Of a stretch of 11,515 nt of DNA, positions 1 to 5,114 are shown piece by piece. The notes beneath the pieces were generated by a model. That model was not told the origin of the DNA. It ran no database searches and saw nothing but the letters and a program-made list of their open reading frames with translations. The stretch spans positions 1-11,515 of the forward strand of contig JAJNDJ010000021.1 of the NCBI GenBank assembly GCA_021156345.1. Reading direction: 5' to 3'. Position 1 is the first letter of the stretch; each line of letters opens with the position of its first letter. Position numbers and translations under genes: made by a program. Source of the DNA: Rubrobacteraceae bacterium. Its GTDB lineage: Bacteria; Actinomycetota; Rubrobacteria; Rubrobacterales; Rubrobacteraceae.

Positions 1-369
1 TCGAAGAACCACGTAAGAAACGCCCCGAGCTTCGACGACGACGAGGACATCACTCCCGACTACGAGGACCGTATCCGCAGCCACTTCGGCCTCGAATCCC
101 CGGGGAGTTCTGAGGGTGGCCACGGTGGTTACGACGACCGTTCTTCCGCAGACCCCGAGTATGGGAACACGGAAGAGTCCGAAGAGTCCTCTGAGGCCGG
201 ATCGTCCCTCGGTAGCACAGGGTCCTCCACCGATGAGACGAACAGGGAAGCATCGACCACGCGCCACACCGAGGAGACCATACAGGAAGACGGACGCACG
301 AAGATCCGCCGCCGCGTGATACGCGAGGAGATCATCGAAGATGACGACCCCAAGAGCCAGAACAATTAG
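1..369 (+). CDS. C-terminal part of a PRC-barrel-like protein with acidic low-complexity tail (5' end outside window)
   Basis: The plus-strand frame is open from the first base to a TAG at 367-369, giving 122 residues with no start, so the gene begins upstream. The first visible residues (NAPSFDDDEDITPDYEDR, then IRSHFGLE) resemble the segment just after the PRC-barrel in actinobacterial proteins that read roughly 'V-K-[DN]-A-P-x-F-x-x-D-x-[ED]-I-x-x-x-Y-E'; this is recognition from memory. The remainder is rich in Ser, Glu, Gly and Thr and looks disordered. A charged end (TKIRRRVIREEIIEDDD) recalls the DUF2382/YsnF type of tail sometimes joined to PRC domains. Function is unknown; PRC-barrel proteins are often stress-associated. 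The gene converges on the minus-strand genes to its right. I am confident that it is coding, less so of the family. Confidence 0.6.
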   Translation, partial: SKNHVRNAPSFDDDEDITPDYEDRIRSHFGLESPGSSEGGHGGYDDRSSADPEYGNTEESEESSEAGSSLGSTGSSTDETNREASTTRHTEETIQEDGRTKIRRRVIREEIIEDDDPKSQNN

Positions 370-401
370 CAATCGCCCTTAGCTCTTCGGCGAAACAAGA
401 A

Positions 402-417
402 CCTGATACCTGATGCC
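402..417 (+). repeat. Intergenic CCTGATR heptamer repeat, copy 1
   Basis: CCTGATA CCTGATG CC: two heptamer units in tandem, about 33 nt after the first gene's stop. It belongs to a set with copies at 912-923, 1543-1558, 1968-1983 and 7591-7602. Confidence 0.5.
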
Positions 418-420
418 GCA

Positions 421-451
421 CTATGCACTAGGTCGATGACCTAGTGCATAG
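421..451. terminator. Perfect 14-bp inverted repeat between convergent genes, possible bidirectional terminator
   Basis: CTATGCACTAGGTC (421-434) is followed by a GAT loop and the exact reverse complement (438-451). It lies between the plus-strand gene ending at 369 and the minus-strand gene whose stop is at 456-458, which is where a shared terminator would be expected. Neither side has a T-run, so it is not a classical intrinsic terminator. It could stop transcription as a strong hairpin, protect 3' ends, or be a protein-binding palindrome. Confidence 0.5.
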
Positions 452-455
452 CGCA

Positions 456-907
456 TTACGAGGGCCATCTGCCTCCAGGCAGGTGGCTTCCTGATGATGA
501 TTCGACCACGTAGGCCCAAGCCAGGAGGACCGAGCCCTCGTTCGTCTCGACAGGGAGCAATACGCGCCGGTAGTGACTGGACGCATCGCGAGGGCCGGTA
601 GACGCAACTCAGGATCGTCGAAAGCGAAGATCTCACCAAAGGCCCGTGGACCCTCCGGCAACGACCCCACCTCACGGTCGAGCCGCAGCTGTTCCTCAGC
701 GTCCCTCGTATAATCGCCGGTCCCGAAAGCACAAATGGACTCTCCGGGTACGACTAGCGCGGGGTAGCCGAAGGAAAGATGGTACACGTCGCCCCGTACC
801 GTCCCCTCTTCTACGCTCAAGGCACCACCGCAGAAACGCTCATGGTTACGCTCACCACGCTTGAGCGTACCGTAAAAGAACATAACCAGCGGCGGACTAT
901 CCCCCAT
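456..907 (-). pseudogene. Gamma-glutamylcyclotransferase-like (GGCT/AIG2 fold) gene, broken by an internal deletion and frameshift
   Basis: From ATG at 907 the frame reads MGDSPPLVMFFYGTLKRGE, with the YGTLKxG nucleotide-like loop of the GGCT/AIG2 family, and continues with family-like sequence (FGYPALVVPGE, then GPRAFGEIFAFDD and LRLPAL) to about position 590. It then turns into unrelated sequence that stays open to 428. In a second frame, starting near 587, the expected C-terminus appears: SSHYRRVLLPVETNEGS, then AWAYVVE, ending at TAA 458-456. The family normally has about 8-10 residues between 'LPALD' and 'YRRV', including the 'LDxxEG' block with the catalytic Glu; these are missing. The lesion is therefore a small deletion that shifts frame, not just a one-base slip. 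The gene lies 15 nt after the CoA-binding gene, so the two were probably cotranscribed. It is either a real pseudogene or a sequence error. Confidence 0.8.
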
Positions 908-911
908 ACAA

Positions 912-923
912 ATGCCTGAAACC
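912..923 (+). repeat. Intergenic heptamer repeat, copy 2
   Basis: ATGCCTGAAACC fills most of the 15-nt gap between the CoA-binding gene and the broken cyclotransferase gene. On the minus strand it supplies the CAGG that may act as the latter's ribosome-binding site. Confidence 0.45.
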
Positions 924-1360
924 TATCTCTTGCGAGCGGCCGCCGATCCGACAAGAGTCGCGTAGTCGACCTTTATACAGCGATCCATTACAACGGTGAG
1001 GTTGTGTTCTTCGGCGTAGGCAGCCGCCTCCTCGTTGATTACGCCGGATTGCATCCACAGTACCTTCGCGCCCGCGGCCACGGCGTCCACTGCCACGGGC
1101 ATCACCTTCTCGCTGCGCCGGAACACGTCCACTATGTCCACCCGCTCGTGGATCTCTTCGACCGACTCGTACGGCTTTTCGCCAAGGACGGGACCATGGA
1201 GATTCGGGTTGACGGGGAAGATCTTGAATCCGAAGGCCTGCAGTGCGCCCGCGATCGCGTGGCTGGTACGGTAAGGCCTGTCCGACAAGCCGACGACAGC
1301 CACGGTGCGCGCGCGGCGTAGCAGGTCGCTTATCTCTCGAATATCAGGGTTTGCGTGCAT
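923..1360 (-). CDS. CoA-binding domain protein, YccU type
   Basis: The predicted protein has 145 residues and forms one Rossmann-like CoA_binding_2 domain. Visible hallmarks are VAVVGLSDRPYRTSH (20-34, nucleotide-binding loop), FPVNP (48-52), VDVFRR (77-82), WMQSGV (102-107) and MDRCIKVDY near the end. Length and motif order match bacterial YccU-like proteins, which bind CoA but have no agreed reaction. The ATG at 1360 is preceded by GGAG at a good distance. A possible -10 (TAACAT on the minus strand) lies about 30 nt upstream. The gene is followed, after 15 nt, by the broken cyclotransferase gene, and the two look like a small operon. Family assignment is secure; physiological role is unknown. 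Confidence 0.9.
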   Translation of the reverse strand: MHANPDIREISDLLRRARTVAVVGLSDRPYRTSHAIAGALQAFGFKIFPVNPNLHGPVLGEKPYESVEEIHERVDIVDVFRRSEKVMPVAVDAVAAGAKVLWMQSGVINEEAAAYAEEHNLTVVMDRCIKVDYATLVGSAAARKR

Positions 1361-1391
1361 GTCGCTCCATTCCCAGGGACCTCAGGCCTCG

Positions 1392-1397
1392 ATGTTA
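1392..1397 (-). promoter_or_regulatory. Possible -10 element for the CoA-binding protein gene
   Basis: On the minus strand TAACAT lies about 31 nt before the ATG at 1360. The same hexamer is the -10 proposed for the gene at 4893. No clear -35 is visible, so this is a weak call. Confidence 0.3.
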
Positions 1398-1542
1398 CCC
1401 GATCTCCACGCACATCGGCGAGAGGACGTGGTCTATGCGCACCAGCCTGCTCGACAGGGTCCTGGCTGGAGAGGTGTAGCTTGGGACCTGCAGCACGCTT
1501 CACAAGAACCGAGCCATGACAGAGCAACTCACCTCAGCAAAT

Positions 1543-1558
1543 CCTGATGCCTGAAACC
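1543..1558 (+). repeat. Intergenic heptamer repeat, copy 3
   Basis: CCTGATG CCTGAAA CC, directly next to the 10-bp stem-loop at 1559-1581. Confidence 0.5.
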
Positions 1559-1581
1559 GGTGGCTTGCTTCGCAAGCCACC
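1559..1581. other. Perfect 10-bp stem-loop beside the dodecin terminator
   Basis: GGTGGCTTGC (1559-1568), a TTC loop, and GCAAGCCACC (1572-1581). It directly follows the intrinsic terminator hairpin in the direction of dodecin transcription. It could back up that terminator or block 3' exonucleases. It has no T-run of its own. Confidence 0.55.
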
Positions 1582-1611
1582 AAGAAAAACCCCGACCCGA
1601 GAGCCGGGGCC
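1582..1611 (-). terminator. Intrinsic terminator of the dodecin gene
   Basis: On the minus strand CCCCG and CGGGG (1605-1609 and 1590-1594) form a GC stem around a 10-nt loop, followed at once by TTTTTCTT (1589-1582). It lies about 27 nt beyond the dodecin stop codon. Stem plus T-run is the standard Rho-independent layout. Confidence 0.8.
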
Positions 1612-1635
1612 AAATCCTGCGCATAACCTCAGCTC

Positions 1636-1842
1636 TTAAGAATCTTCCAGGACGAAGGTGACCTCCATGTTCACCCTGTAACCCGTGATGTTGTTGTCCT
1701 CGATCTCGACGTTCTGGTCCTTGATCCAGGCCCCCTCGACACCGCGCAGGGTGGAGGTGGCACGGGCCACACCTTCCTGGATAGCATCCTCGAAGCTCGT
1801 CTCCGACACAACGCTCAGTTCGGTTACTCTGGCTACGGACAT
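1636..1842 (-). CDS. Dodecin, flavin-binding storage protein
   Basis: A 68-residue protein starting MSVARVTELSVVSETSFED. It follows the dodecin pattern throughout: a short strand, an amphipathic helix (SFEDAIQEGVARATSTL), then GAWIKDQNVEI with the flavin-stacking Trp at residue 39, and YRVNMEVTFVLE at the C-terminus. Dodecins form dodecamers that store flavin or flavin-like ligands in the cytoplasm and buffer free flavin. The ATG at 1842 was chosen because AAAGGAG lies 5 nt before it and because the protein then has the normal dodecin length; the open frame further upstream is not family-like. It is monocistronic: promoter at 1889-1913, terminator at 1582-1611. The promoter resembles a SigB-type stress promoter. 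Identification is secure. Confidence 0.93.
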   Translation of the reverse strand: MSVARVTELSVVSETSFEDAIQEGVARATSTLRGVEGAWIKDQNVEIEDNNITGYRVNMEVTFVLEDS

Positions 1843-1888
1843 AGGTTCTCCTTTGCCTTCGCTTGCTCTCTGCTTCCCTGGACATTTA

Positions 1889-1913
1889 CTACCCGCGCCT
1901 GCGGGAAATAAAC
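1889..1913 (-). promoter_or_regulatory. SigB-like promoter of dodecin (GTTTAT - 13 nt - GGGTAG)
   Basis: On the minus strand GTTTAT (1913-1908) and GGGTAG (1894-1889) are separated by 13 nt. This closely fits the general-stress SigB/SigF promoter pattern GTTT(A/w) N12-15 GGGTA(T). The expected start, near 1882, gives a leader of about 40 nt containing the dodecin ribosome-binding site. The spacer holds a small CCCGC/GCGGG inverted repeat. Confidence 0.6.
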
Positions 1914-1967
1914 GCTTCGCGCCGGAGGTTTGAAGGCCCGCAGACGACAATGCCTGCCGCCCCATGT

Positions 1968-1983
1968 CCCGATGCCTGAAATC
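1968..1983 (+). repeat. Intergenic heptamer repeat, copy 4
   Basis: CCCGATGCCTGAAATC, 16 nt beyond the anti-sigma stop on the minus strand. It shares GATGCCTGAAA with copy 3. Confidence 0.5.
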
Positions 1984-1999
1984 TGTAGCCTTGAGCCGC

Positions 2000-2767
2000 C
2001 TAGAGTTCGGCCAGCAGCACGGGGTCGCTCGTCGGCTTCTTCGAGCCTCCGGCCGGCTCGACGGTAACCGCTATCACGTCGGCCTTCGTTATGGAGTTCG
2101 TGACCGGCGCCACTGTCATGTTCCCCTCTGGCCGGAAGAGTCCGCTGGGTTTGGGCACGTCGTCGCTTATGACCCAGATCTGGCACGTCCGGTCCTCAGG
2201 CACAGAAGGCATGTCCCTGGCCACCAGGATGACCTGATTCTTGTGGATAGTGGCCACTTCGGCGTTGGCGCCCTGATCCGCCCACGATCCCTCCAGTGCG
2301 ATGGTCCGGCTCTGCTGGAGCTGATCCTGCTCGACCTTGGCCTGCAGGTCTTGCACCTGGCCCTGCGCGTCCTGAACCTGGCCTTGAAGGTCCTCTACCT
2401 GGCCCTGCAACAGCACGTTCCACGACAGCAACCCGATCACCAGCAGTGCCGCAGCGCCGAGCGCGAGGCTCCGGGTGCTGAGAAGGTCCCCCACCCTCGC
2501 GAACGTGGACCGGTCTCTGACACGGCGGGGTTCGGCCTCCGCCTCCACAACCTCCATGACCCTGCTGCGCAGCTCTGGCGACGGTTCCTGTTCTTGCGGG
2601 GAGAACGCGAGCAGGCCCGCTACGGCGCCAAGCTCATCTAGCTCGGCCTGCCTTTCGGGGTGGGCGGCGAGATATTCCTCGAAACTCAGCCTCTCCTCCT
2701 CAGGCAGGGCGCCGAGGACGTAGGCGTCTTTGAGATCTTCGAAGCGTTCGTGGTTCATCTCACTCAT
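2000..2767 (-). CDS. RskA-type anti-sigma factor, membrane-anchored
   Basis: A 255-residue protein. Residues 1-55 (HERFEDLKDAYVLGALPEEE and following) form the cytoplasmic anti-sigma domain. A single hydrophobic segment lies near 101-120, then a Gln-rich coiled coil (122-152) made of near-repeats of GQVQDLQ/GQVEDLQ. The extracytoplasmic part (about 175-255) carries RskA-domain features: VILVARDMP, IWVISDDVPKPSGLF and DVIAVTVEPAGGSKKPT. RskA proteins hold an ECF sigma factor at the membrane until regulated proteolysis releases it. The start at 2767 overlaps the sigma factor stop by 4 nt (ATGA), which indicates translational coupling; the open frame upstream overlaps the sigma gene and is not used. 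There is no zinc-binding HxxxCxxC motif, as is usual for RskA. The coupled partner supports the call. Confidence 0.92.
   Translation of the reverse strand: MSEMNHERFEDLKDAYVLGALPEEERLSFEEYLAAHPERQAELDELGAVAGLLAFSPQEQEPSPELRSRVMEVVEAEAEPRRVRDRSTFARVGDLLSTRSLALGAAALLVIGLLSWNVLLQGQVEDLQGQVQDAQGQVQDLQAKVEQDQLQQSRTIALEGSWADQGANAEVATIHKNQVILVARDMPSVPEDRTCQIWVISDDVPKPSGLFRPEGNMTVAPVTNSITKADVIAVTVEPAGGSKKPTSDPVLLAEL
2341..2403 (-). repeat. Three 21-bp tandem repeats coding for coiled-coil heptads
   Basis: Three imperfect 21-bp units in a row (2341-2361, 2362-2382, 2383-2403), each ending in ACCTGGC on the plus strand, with a partial fourth beginning at 2404. They lie inside the anti-sigma gene and encode the GQVxDxQ heptads just outside the membrane segment. 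The length is a multiple of seven codons, so copy number can change without shifting frame. Confidence 0.75.
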
Positions 2768-3351
2768 CTCGGCACCGCCGCGTCTCTTGACTCGAAGTAG
2801 TCTCTGATCTTTTTCAGTCCCAAACGCATCCGGCCCTTTACCGTTCCGAGAGGCAGGCGGAGAAGATCGGATATTTCCACATGCGTGTACCCGGAAAAGT
2901 AAGCCAGCTCCAGAATCGTCAGCTGCTCGGGTGGGAGGGTGTTGAGGGCCTCCCTGACCTGGTCGCGTTGCGAGTTCCTCCACGTCTCTTCGAAGGCCTC
3001 GCTCGGTTGGGAGCGTGGGGCTGAGGCTTCGATCTTGTCCTGCGTCCTGCGCCGGCTCGCTTGGGTACGTAGCTGATCTATGCCGCGGTTGTGGACTATG
3101 GAGAGTATCCAGGTCCTAACGCTGCCTCTCTCCGCACGATAGCTGCTAGCACTCCGCCAGACCTTCAAGAACGCGTCCTGCGCCAGGTCCTCGGCGGCCT
3201 GACGTTCCCCCATCATCCTGTAGGCCAAAGAAAAGGCTGCGCGGCTGTGGCGGTCGTACAGCGTCGCAAACGCCTCGGCGTCGGCCGCCTCGACCAGTGA
3301 GATCAAATCCTCGTCCGCAAGAATAAGGTAATGTCGCCCCATCTCAGCCAT
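2764..3351 (-). CDS. ECF-type RNA polymerase sigma factor, SigK-like
   Basis: A 195-residue protein with the two conserved sigma regions only. Region 2 spans about residues 27-96 (TLYDRHSRAAFSLAYRMMG, the AEDLAQDAFLKVW core, RGSVRTWILSIVHNRGIDQ). Region 4 spans about 131-182 (EALNTLPPEQLTILELAYF, then the helix-turn-helix THVEISDLLRLPLGTVKGR). This is the normal ECF layout. It directs RNA polymerase to a regulon when released from its partner. The following gene, an RskA-type anti-sigma overlapping by 4 nt, marks it as SigK-like. Two starts are possible, at 3351 and three codons later (3342); the ribosome-binding site does not settle the choice. It is divergently transcribed from walJ. The regulon is not visible here. 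Confidence 0.93.
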   Translation of the reverse strand: MAEMGRHYLILADEDLISLVEAADAEAFATLYDRHSRAAFSLAYRMMGERQAAEDLAQDAFLKVWRSASSYRAERGSVRTWILSIVHNRGIDQLRTQASRRRTQDKIEASAPRSQPSEAFEETWRNSQRDQVREALNTLPPEQLTILELAYFSGYTHVEISDLLRLPLGTVKGRMRLGLKKIRDYFESRDAAVPR

Positions 3352-3412
3352 ACCCTGATTCTACGGCAATACGGCCAGTCCGGATCAACGATAAGAGGAC
3401 CTGAGTTTGGCG

Positions 3413-3421
3413 TGCTAAGAT
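3413..3421 (+). promoter_or_regulatory. Extended -10 promoter for walJ-rlmH
   Basis: TGC followed by TAAGAT forms an extended -10 in the divergent gap, with an expected start near 3428 and a leader of about 47 nt. The 13-nt string GGCGTGCTAAGAT matches the promoter at 4872-4884 except for one base (C for G). No good -35 is seen. Confidence 0.45.
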
Positions 3422-3474
3422 CTAAACGGGTTTCGTTCCCGCTGATCAAACGCCCAACCTGATAGAGGATAGAT

Positions 3475-4299
3475 TTGCGGCTGAGTGTACTTTCCAGCGG
3501 TAGCTCGGGCAATGCGACCTACATGGAGACGGATTCGGGCGGCCTCCTCGTAGACGCCGGCCTCCCGCCACGGCGCATAGGTGCCCTGCTCGCCCGTATC
3601 GGCAGGAGCCTGGCCGACGTAAACGCCGTCCTGCTCACCCACGGACACGCCGACCACACCTGCGGCGTCGCTGCTCTGGTGCGCGAACGCAATATCGAGG
3701 TCTTCGCTGCGCCAGGCGTCGGCGAGTCCCTCGGCGCGAACACGGTAGCCCCAGGAGAGCCCTGCTCCGTCGAAGACCTTGGAGTAACGTTCTTCGAAGT
3801 TCCGCACGACTCGATGACCTACGGGGTTAGGGTATCCGACGGTAGTAGCGTGGTGGCGATGGCGACGGACCTCGGTGAGGCTGGAATCACCGTACTGCGG
3901 AGCATGAGTGGGGCCGAGGCGGTGGTCATCGAGGCTAACCACGATTTAGACTGGCTCAGGCGTGGCCCATACTCGGCAAGCCTGAAGCGCCGGATCTCCT
4001 CACGGCACGGCCACCTTTCGAACCGGCAAGCGGCCGATGCCGCCGTGGCGCTGGCCCCCCACGGGCTCAAAGACCTCGTCCTCGCCCATCTCTCCAGGAC
4101 CAACAACTCTCCGACCCGGGCCTGTGGTACCGTAGACCGGGCGCTAAGGGAAGCTGGCCACGGCTCCGTCAGGGTGCGGGCTGCGCTCGCCGGCCATCCA
4201 ACACCCTGGATCGAGGTAGGAGCCCCGCTGCAGGTCACCGAGCACATCTACCGCTACGGCGAGCGAGGCGCGGCAGGACAGCTCTTCGGTATCGAGTGA
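3475..4299 (+). CDS. walJ: WalJ/YycJ family metallo-beta-lactamase-fold hydrolase (probable DNA exonuclease)
   Basis: A 274-residue protein beginning MRLSVLSSGSSGNATY, the typical opening of WalJ/YycJ proteins. Metal-binding motifs follow in order: VDAGL (26-30), THGHADH (55-61), HDS (111-113), TDLG (131-134), EANHD (153-157), GHLSN (179-183) and AHLSRTNN (204-211). The family is a metallo-beta-lactamase-fold nuclease with 5'-3' exonuclease activity linked to DNA replication and cell-wall control in Firmicutes. The TTG at 3475 is chosen because AGAGGA lies just upstream and because the conserved protein start follows directly. It overlaps rlmH by 4 nt (GTGA) in the same order as in many Firmicutes. 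The walKR two-component genes are not in view. Confidence 0.9.
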   Translation: MRLSVLSSGSSGNATYMETDSGGLLVDAGLPPRRIGALLARIGRSLADVNAVLLTHGHADHTCGVAALVRERNIEVFAAPGVGESLGANTVAPGEPCSVEDLGVTFFEVPHDSMTYGVRVSDGSSVVAMATDLGEAGITVLRSMSGAEAVVIEANHDLDWLRRGPYSASLKRRISSRHGHLSNRQAADAAVALAPHGLKDLVLAHLSRTNNSPTRACGTVDRALREAGHGSVRVRAALAGHPTPWIEVGAPLQVTEHIYRYGERGAAGQLFGIE

Positions 4300-4769
4300 T
4301 ACGCCGCTGCACCCTCGTCTCCGTCGGGAAACCGAAGGGCTGGGCTGCCGATGCCTCGAAAGACTACACAAGTCGACTGCGCCGCTATTTCCCTGTAAAC
4401 GTCTTCGAGGTCGCCGAGGAAGACATGAACCGCCGCTCCCACAAAGAAGTGCTCTCTGCAGAAGGAGAGCGTATCCTAAAGCGCCTCCCGAAAGAAGCGT
4501 ACGTGATCTCCCTCGACAGGGAGAAGGGCAAGCAGCACCCATCAGAAAGACTCGCCCTGAAGCTGGAAGACCTCGGCGCCTCGGGCCGGAGTCACGTCGC
4601 CTTCGTGATCGGCGGCCCGCTCGGCCTCTCCCCTGATGTACTGCGGAGATCCAACGAACTCTGGTCCCTCGGCAGTATCACCCTCCCACATGCCCTCGCC
4701 AGGGTCGTCCTCCTCGAACAACTCTACCGCGCAGAAAAAATGCACCGCAACGAGAAATACCACTGGTAG
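4296..4769 (+). CDS. rlmH: RlmH, 23S rRNA (pseudouridine1915-N3)-methyltransferase
   Basis: A 157-residue SPOUT-class methyltransferase that methylates pseudouridine 1915 in helix 69 of 23S rRNA on assembled 70S ribosomes using S-adenosylmethionine. Seen: SVGKPK near the start, LDREKGKQHPSE (73-84), the knot core FVIGGPLGLS (103-112), LPHALARVVLLEQLYRA (130-146) and the C-terminal KYHW. The length is as usual for RlmH (about 155-160). The knot reads GGPLG where many homologues have GGAxG. The GTG start at 4296 overlaps the walJ stop by 4 nt, so translation is probably coupled. A weak hairpin follows at 4794-4819. Confidence 0.94.
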   Translation: MIRRCTLVSVGKPKGWAADASKDYTSRLRRYFPVNVFEVAEEDMNRRSHKEVLSAEGERILKRLPKEAYVISLDREKGKQHPSERLALKLEDLGASGRSHVAFVIGGPLGLSPDVLRRSNELWSLGSITLPHALARVVLLEQLYRAEKMHRNEKYHW

Positions 4770-4793
4770 CTACGCTTCGCAGCACTTCAGTAC

Positions 4794-4819
4794 GCCGCCC
4801 TGCTTCGCCGGACGGCTTT
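4794..4819 (+). terminator. Weak candidate terminator after rlmH
   Basis: GCCG (4794-4797) pairs with CGGC (4813-4816), with CC/GG and GC/GC pairs inside, two mismatches and a TTC loop, followed only by TTTC. The imperfect stem and short T-run make this uncertain. Confidence 0.3.
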
Positions 4820-4851
4820 CAGCATTTCGGCTATCGCATGTGCAAGCCCTT

Positions 4852-4874
4852 GCCGACAAGTCGCCAATGTCGGC
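4852..4874 (+). promoter_or_regulatory. Perfect 7-bp inverted repeat just upstream of the DUF3006-argS promoter, candidate operator
   Basis: GCCGACA (4852-4858) and TGTCGGC (4868-4874) are exact reverse complements separated by 9 nt. The right arm ends one base before the TGC of the extended -10, so a bound protein would cover the -35 region. There is no T-run, so it is unlikely to be a terminator. Confidence 0.45.
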
Positions 4875-4875
4875 G

Positions 4876-4884
4876 TGCTAACAT
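4876..4884 (+). promoter_or_regulatory. Extended -10 promoter giving a leaderless DUF3006-argS transcript
   Basis: TGC followed by TAACAT ends at 4884, only 8 nt before the ATG at 4893. A normal start distance places the first transcribed base at or next to that ATG. No Shine-Dalgarno sequence precedes the ATG, which fits a leaderless mRNA. Confidence 0.5.
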
Positions 4885-4892
4885 ACACATAT

Positions 4893-5114
4893 ATGCGTGT
4901 GCAGATAGACAGGTTCGAGGACAACGGTTGGGCCGTACTTTTGCCTTACCCTGAAGGGCGCAGGAGCTTCGACGTGCCGCGCGAGTTCCTGCCTGAAGAT
5001 GTCTCTGCGGGGGATGTTTTCGAAGTCCGCTTCGAGTACGACAGGGATGAGACCCTGAGGATCGCCGAAGAGAACCGGCGGCTACTGGACGAGCTTCTGG
5101 GGGGTGAACAATGA
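4893..5114 (+). CDS. DUF3006 family small protein
   Basis: A 73-residue protein: MRVQIDRFEDNGWAVLL, then SFDVPREFLPEDVSAGDVF and a charged helical tail (IAEENRRLLDELL). This is the typical layout of DUF3006, small proteins that begin with 'DRFExxxAVL' and end in a basic/acidic helix. The biochemical function is unknown. The ATG at 4893 is preferred over an open frame 6 codons longer because the conserved family start lies exactly here and the promoter leaves no room for an earlier one. Its stop overlaps the argS start by 4 nt (ATGA), so argS translation is likely coupled to it. The family call is from memory and fairly firm. Confidence 0.82.
   Translation: MRVQIDRFEDNGWAVLLPYPEGRRSFDVPREFLPEDVSAGDVFEVRFEYDRDETLRIAEENRRLLDELLGGEQ

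Noticed and set aside
1361..1558. Small plus- and minus-strand open frames between the CoA-binding gene and the dodecin terminator
   Set aside because: No conserved motif, no good ribosome-binding site, and they overlap each other and the repeats; this gap appears non-coding apart from the promoter, hairpins and repeat listed.
2341..2403. Tandem repeat considered as a CRISPR-like array
   Set aside because: Units are contiguous with no spacers and translate as coiled-coil heptads.
1964..2641. 225-codon open frame on the plus strand
   Set aside because: It is antisense to the RskA-type anti-sigma gene; its low-complexity Leu/Ala run merely mirrors the 21-bp repeats.
2768..2983. N-terminal extension of the anti-sigma gene
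   Set aside because: It overlaps the sigma factor gene and has no family similarity; the ATGA overlap start at 2767 fits the RskA N-terminus.
3422..3441. CGGG/CCCG inverted repeat and GGGAAC string in the sigma/walJ gap as an autoregulatory ECF promoter
   Set aside because: GGGAAC and the nearest CGTT are only 6 nt apart, far from the 16-17 nt needed, and the repeat arms are just 4 bp.
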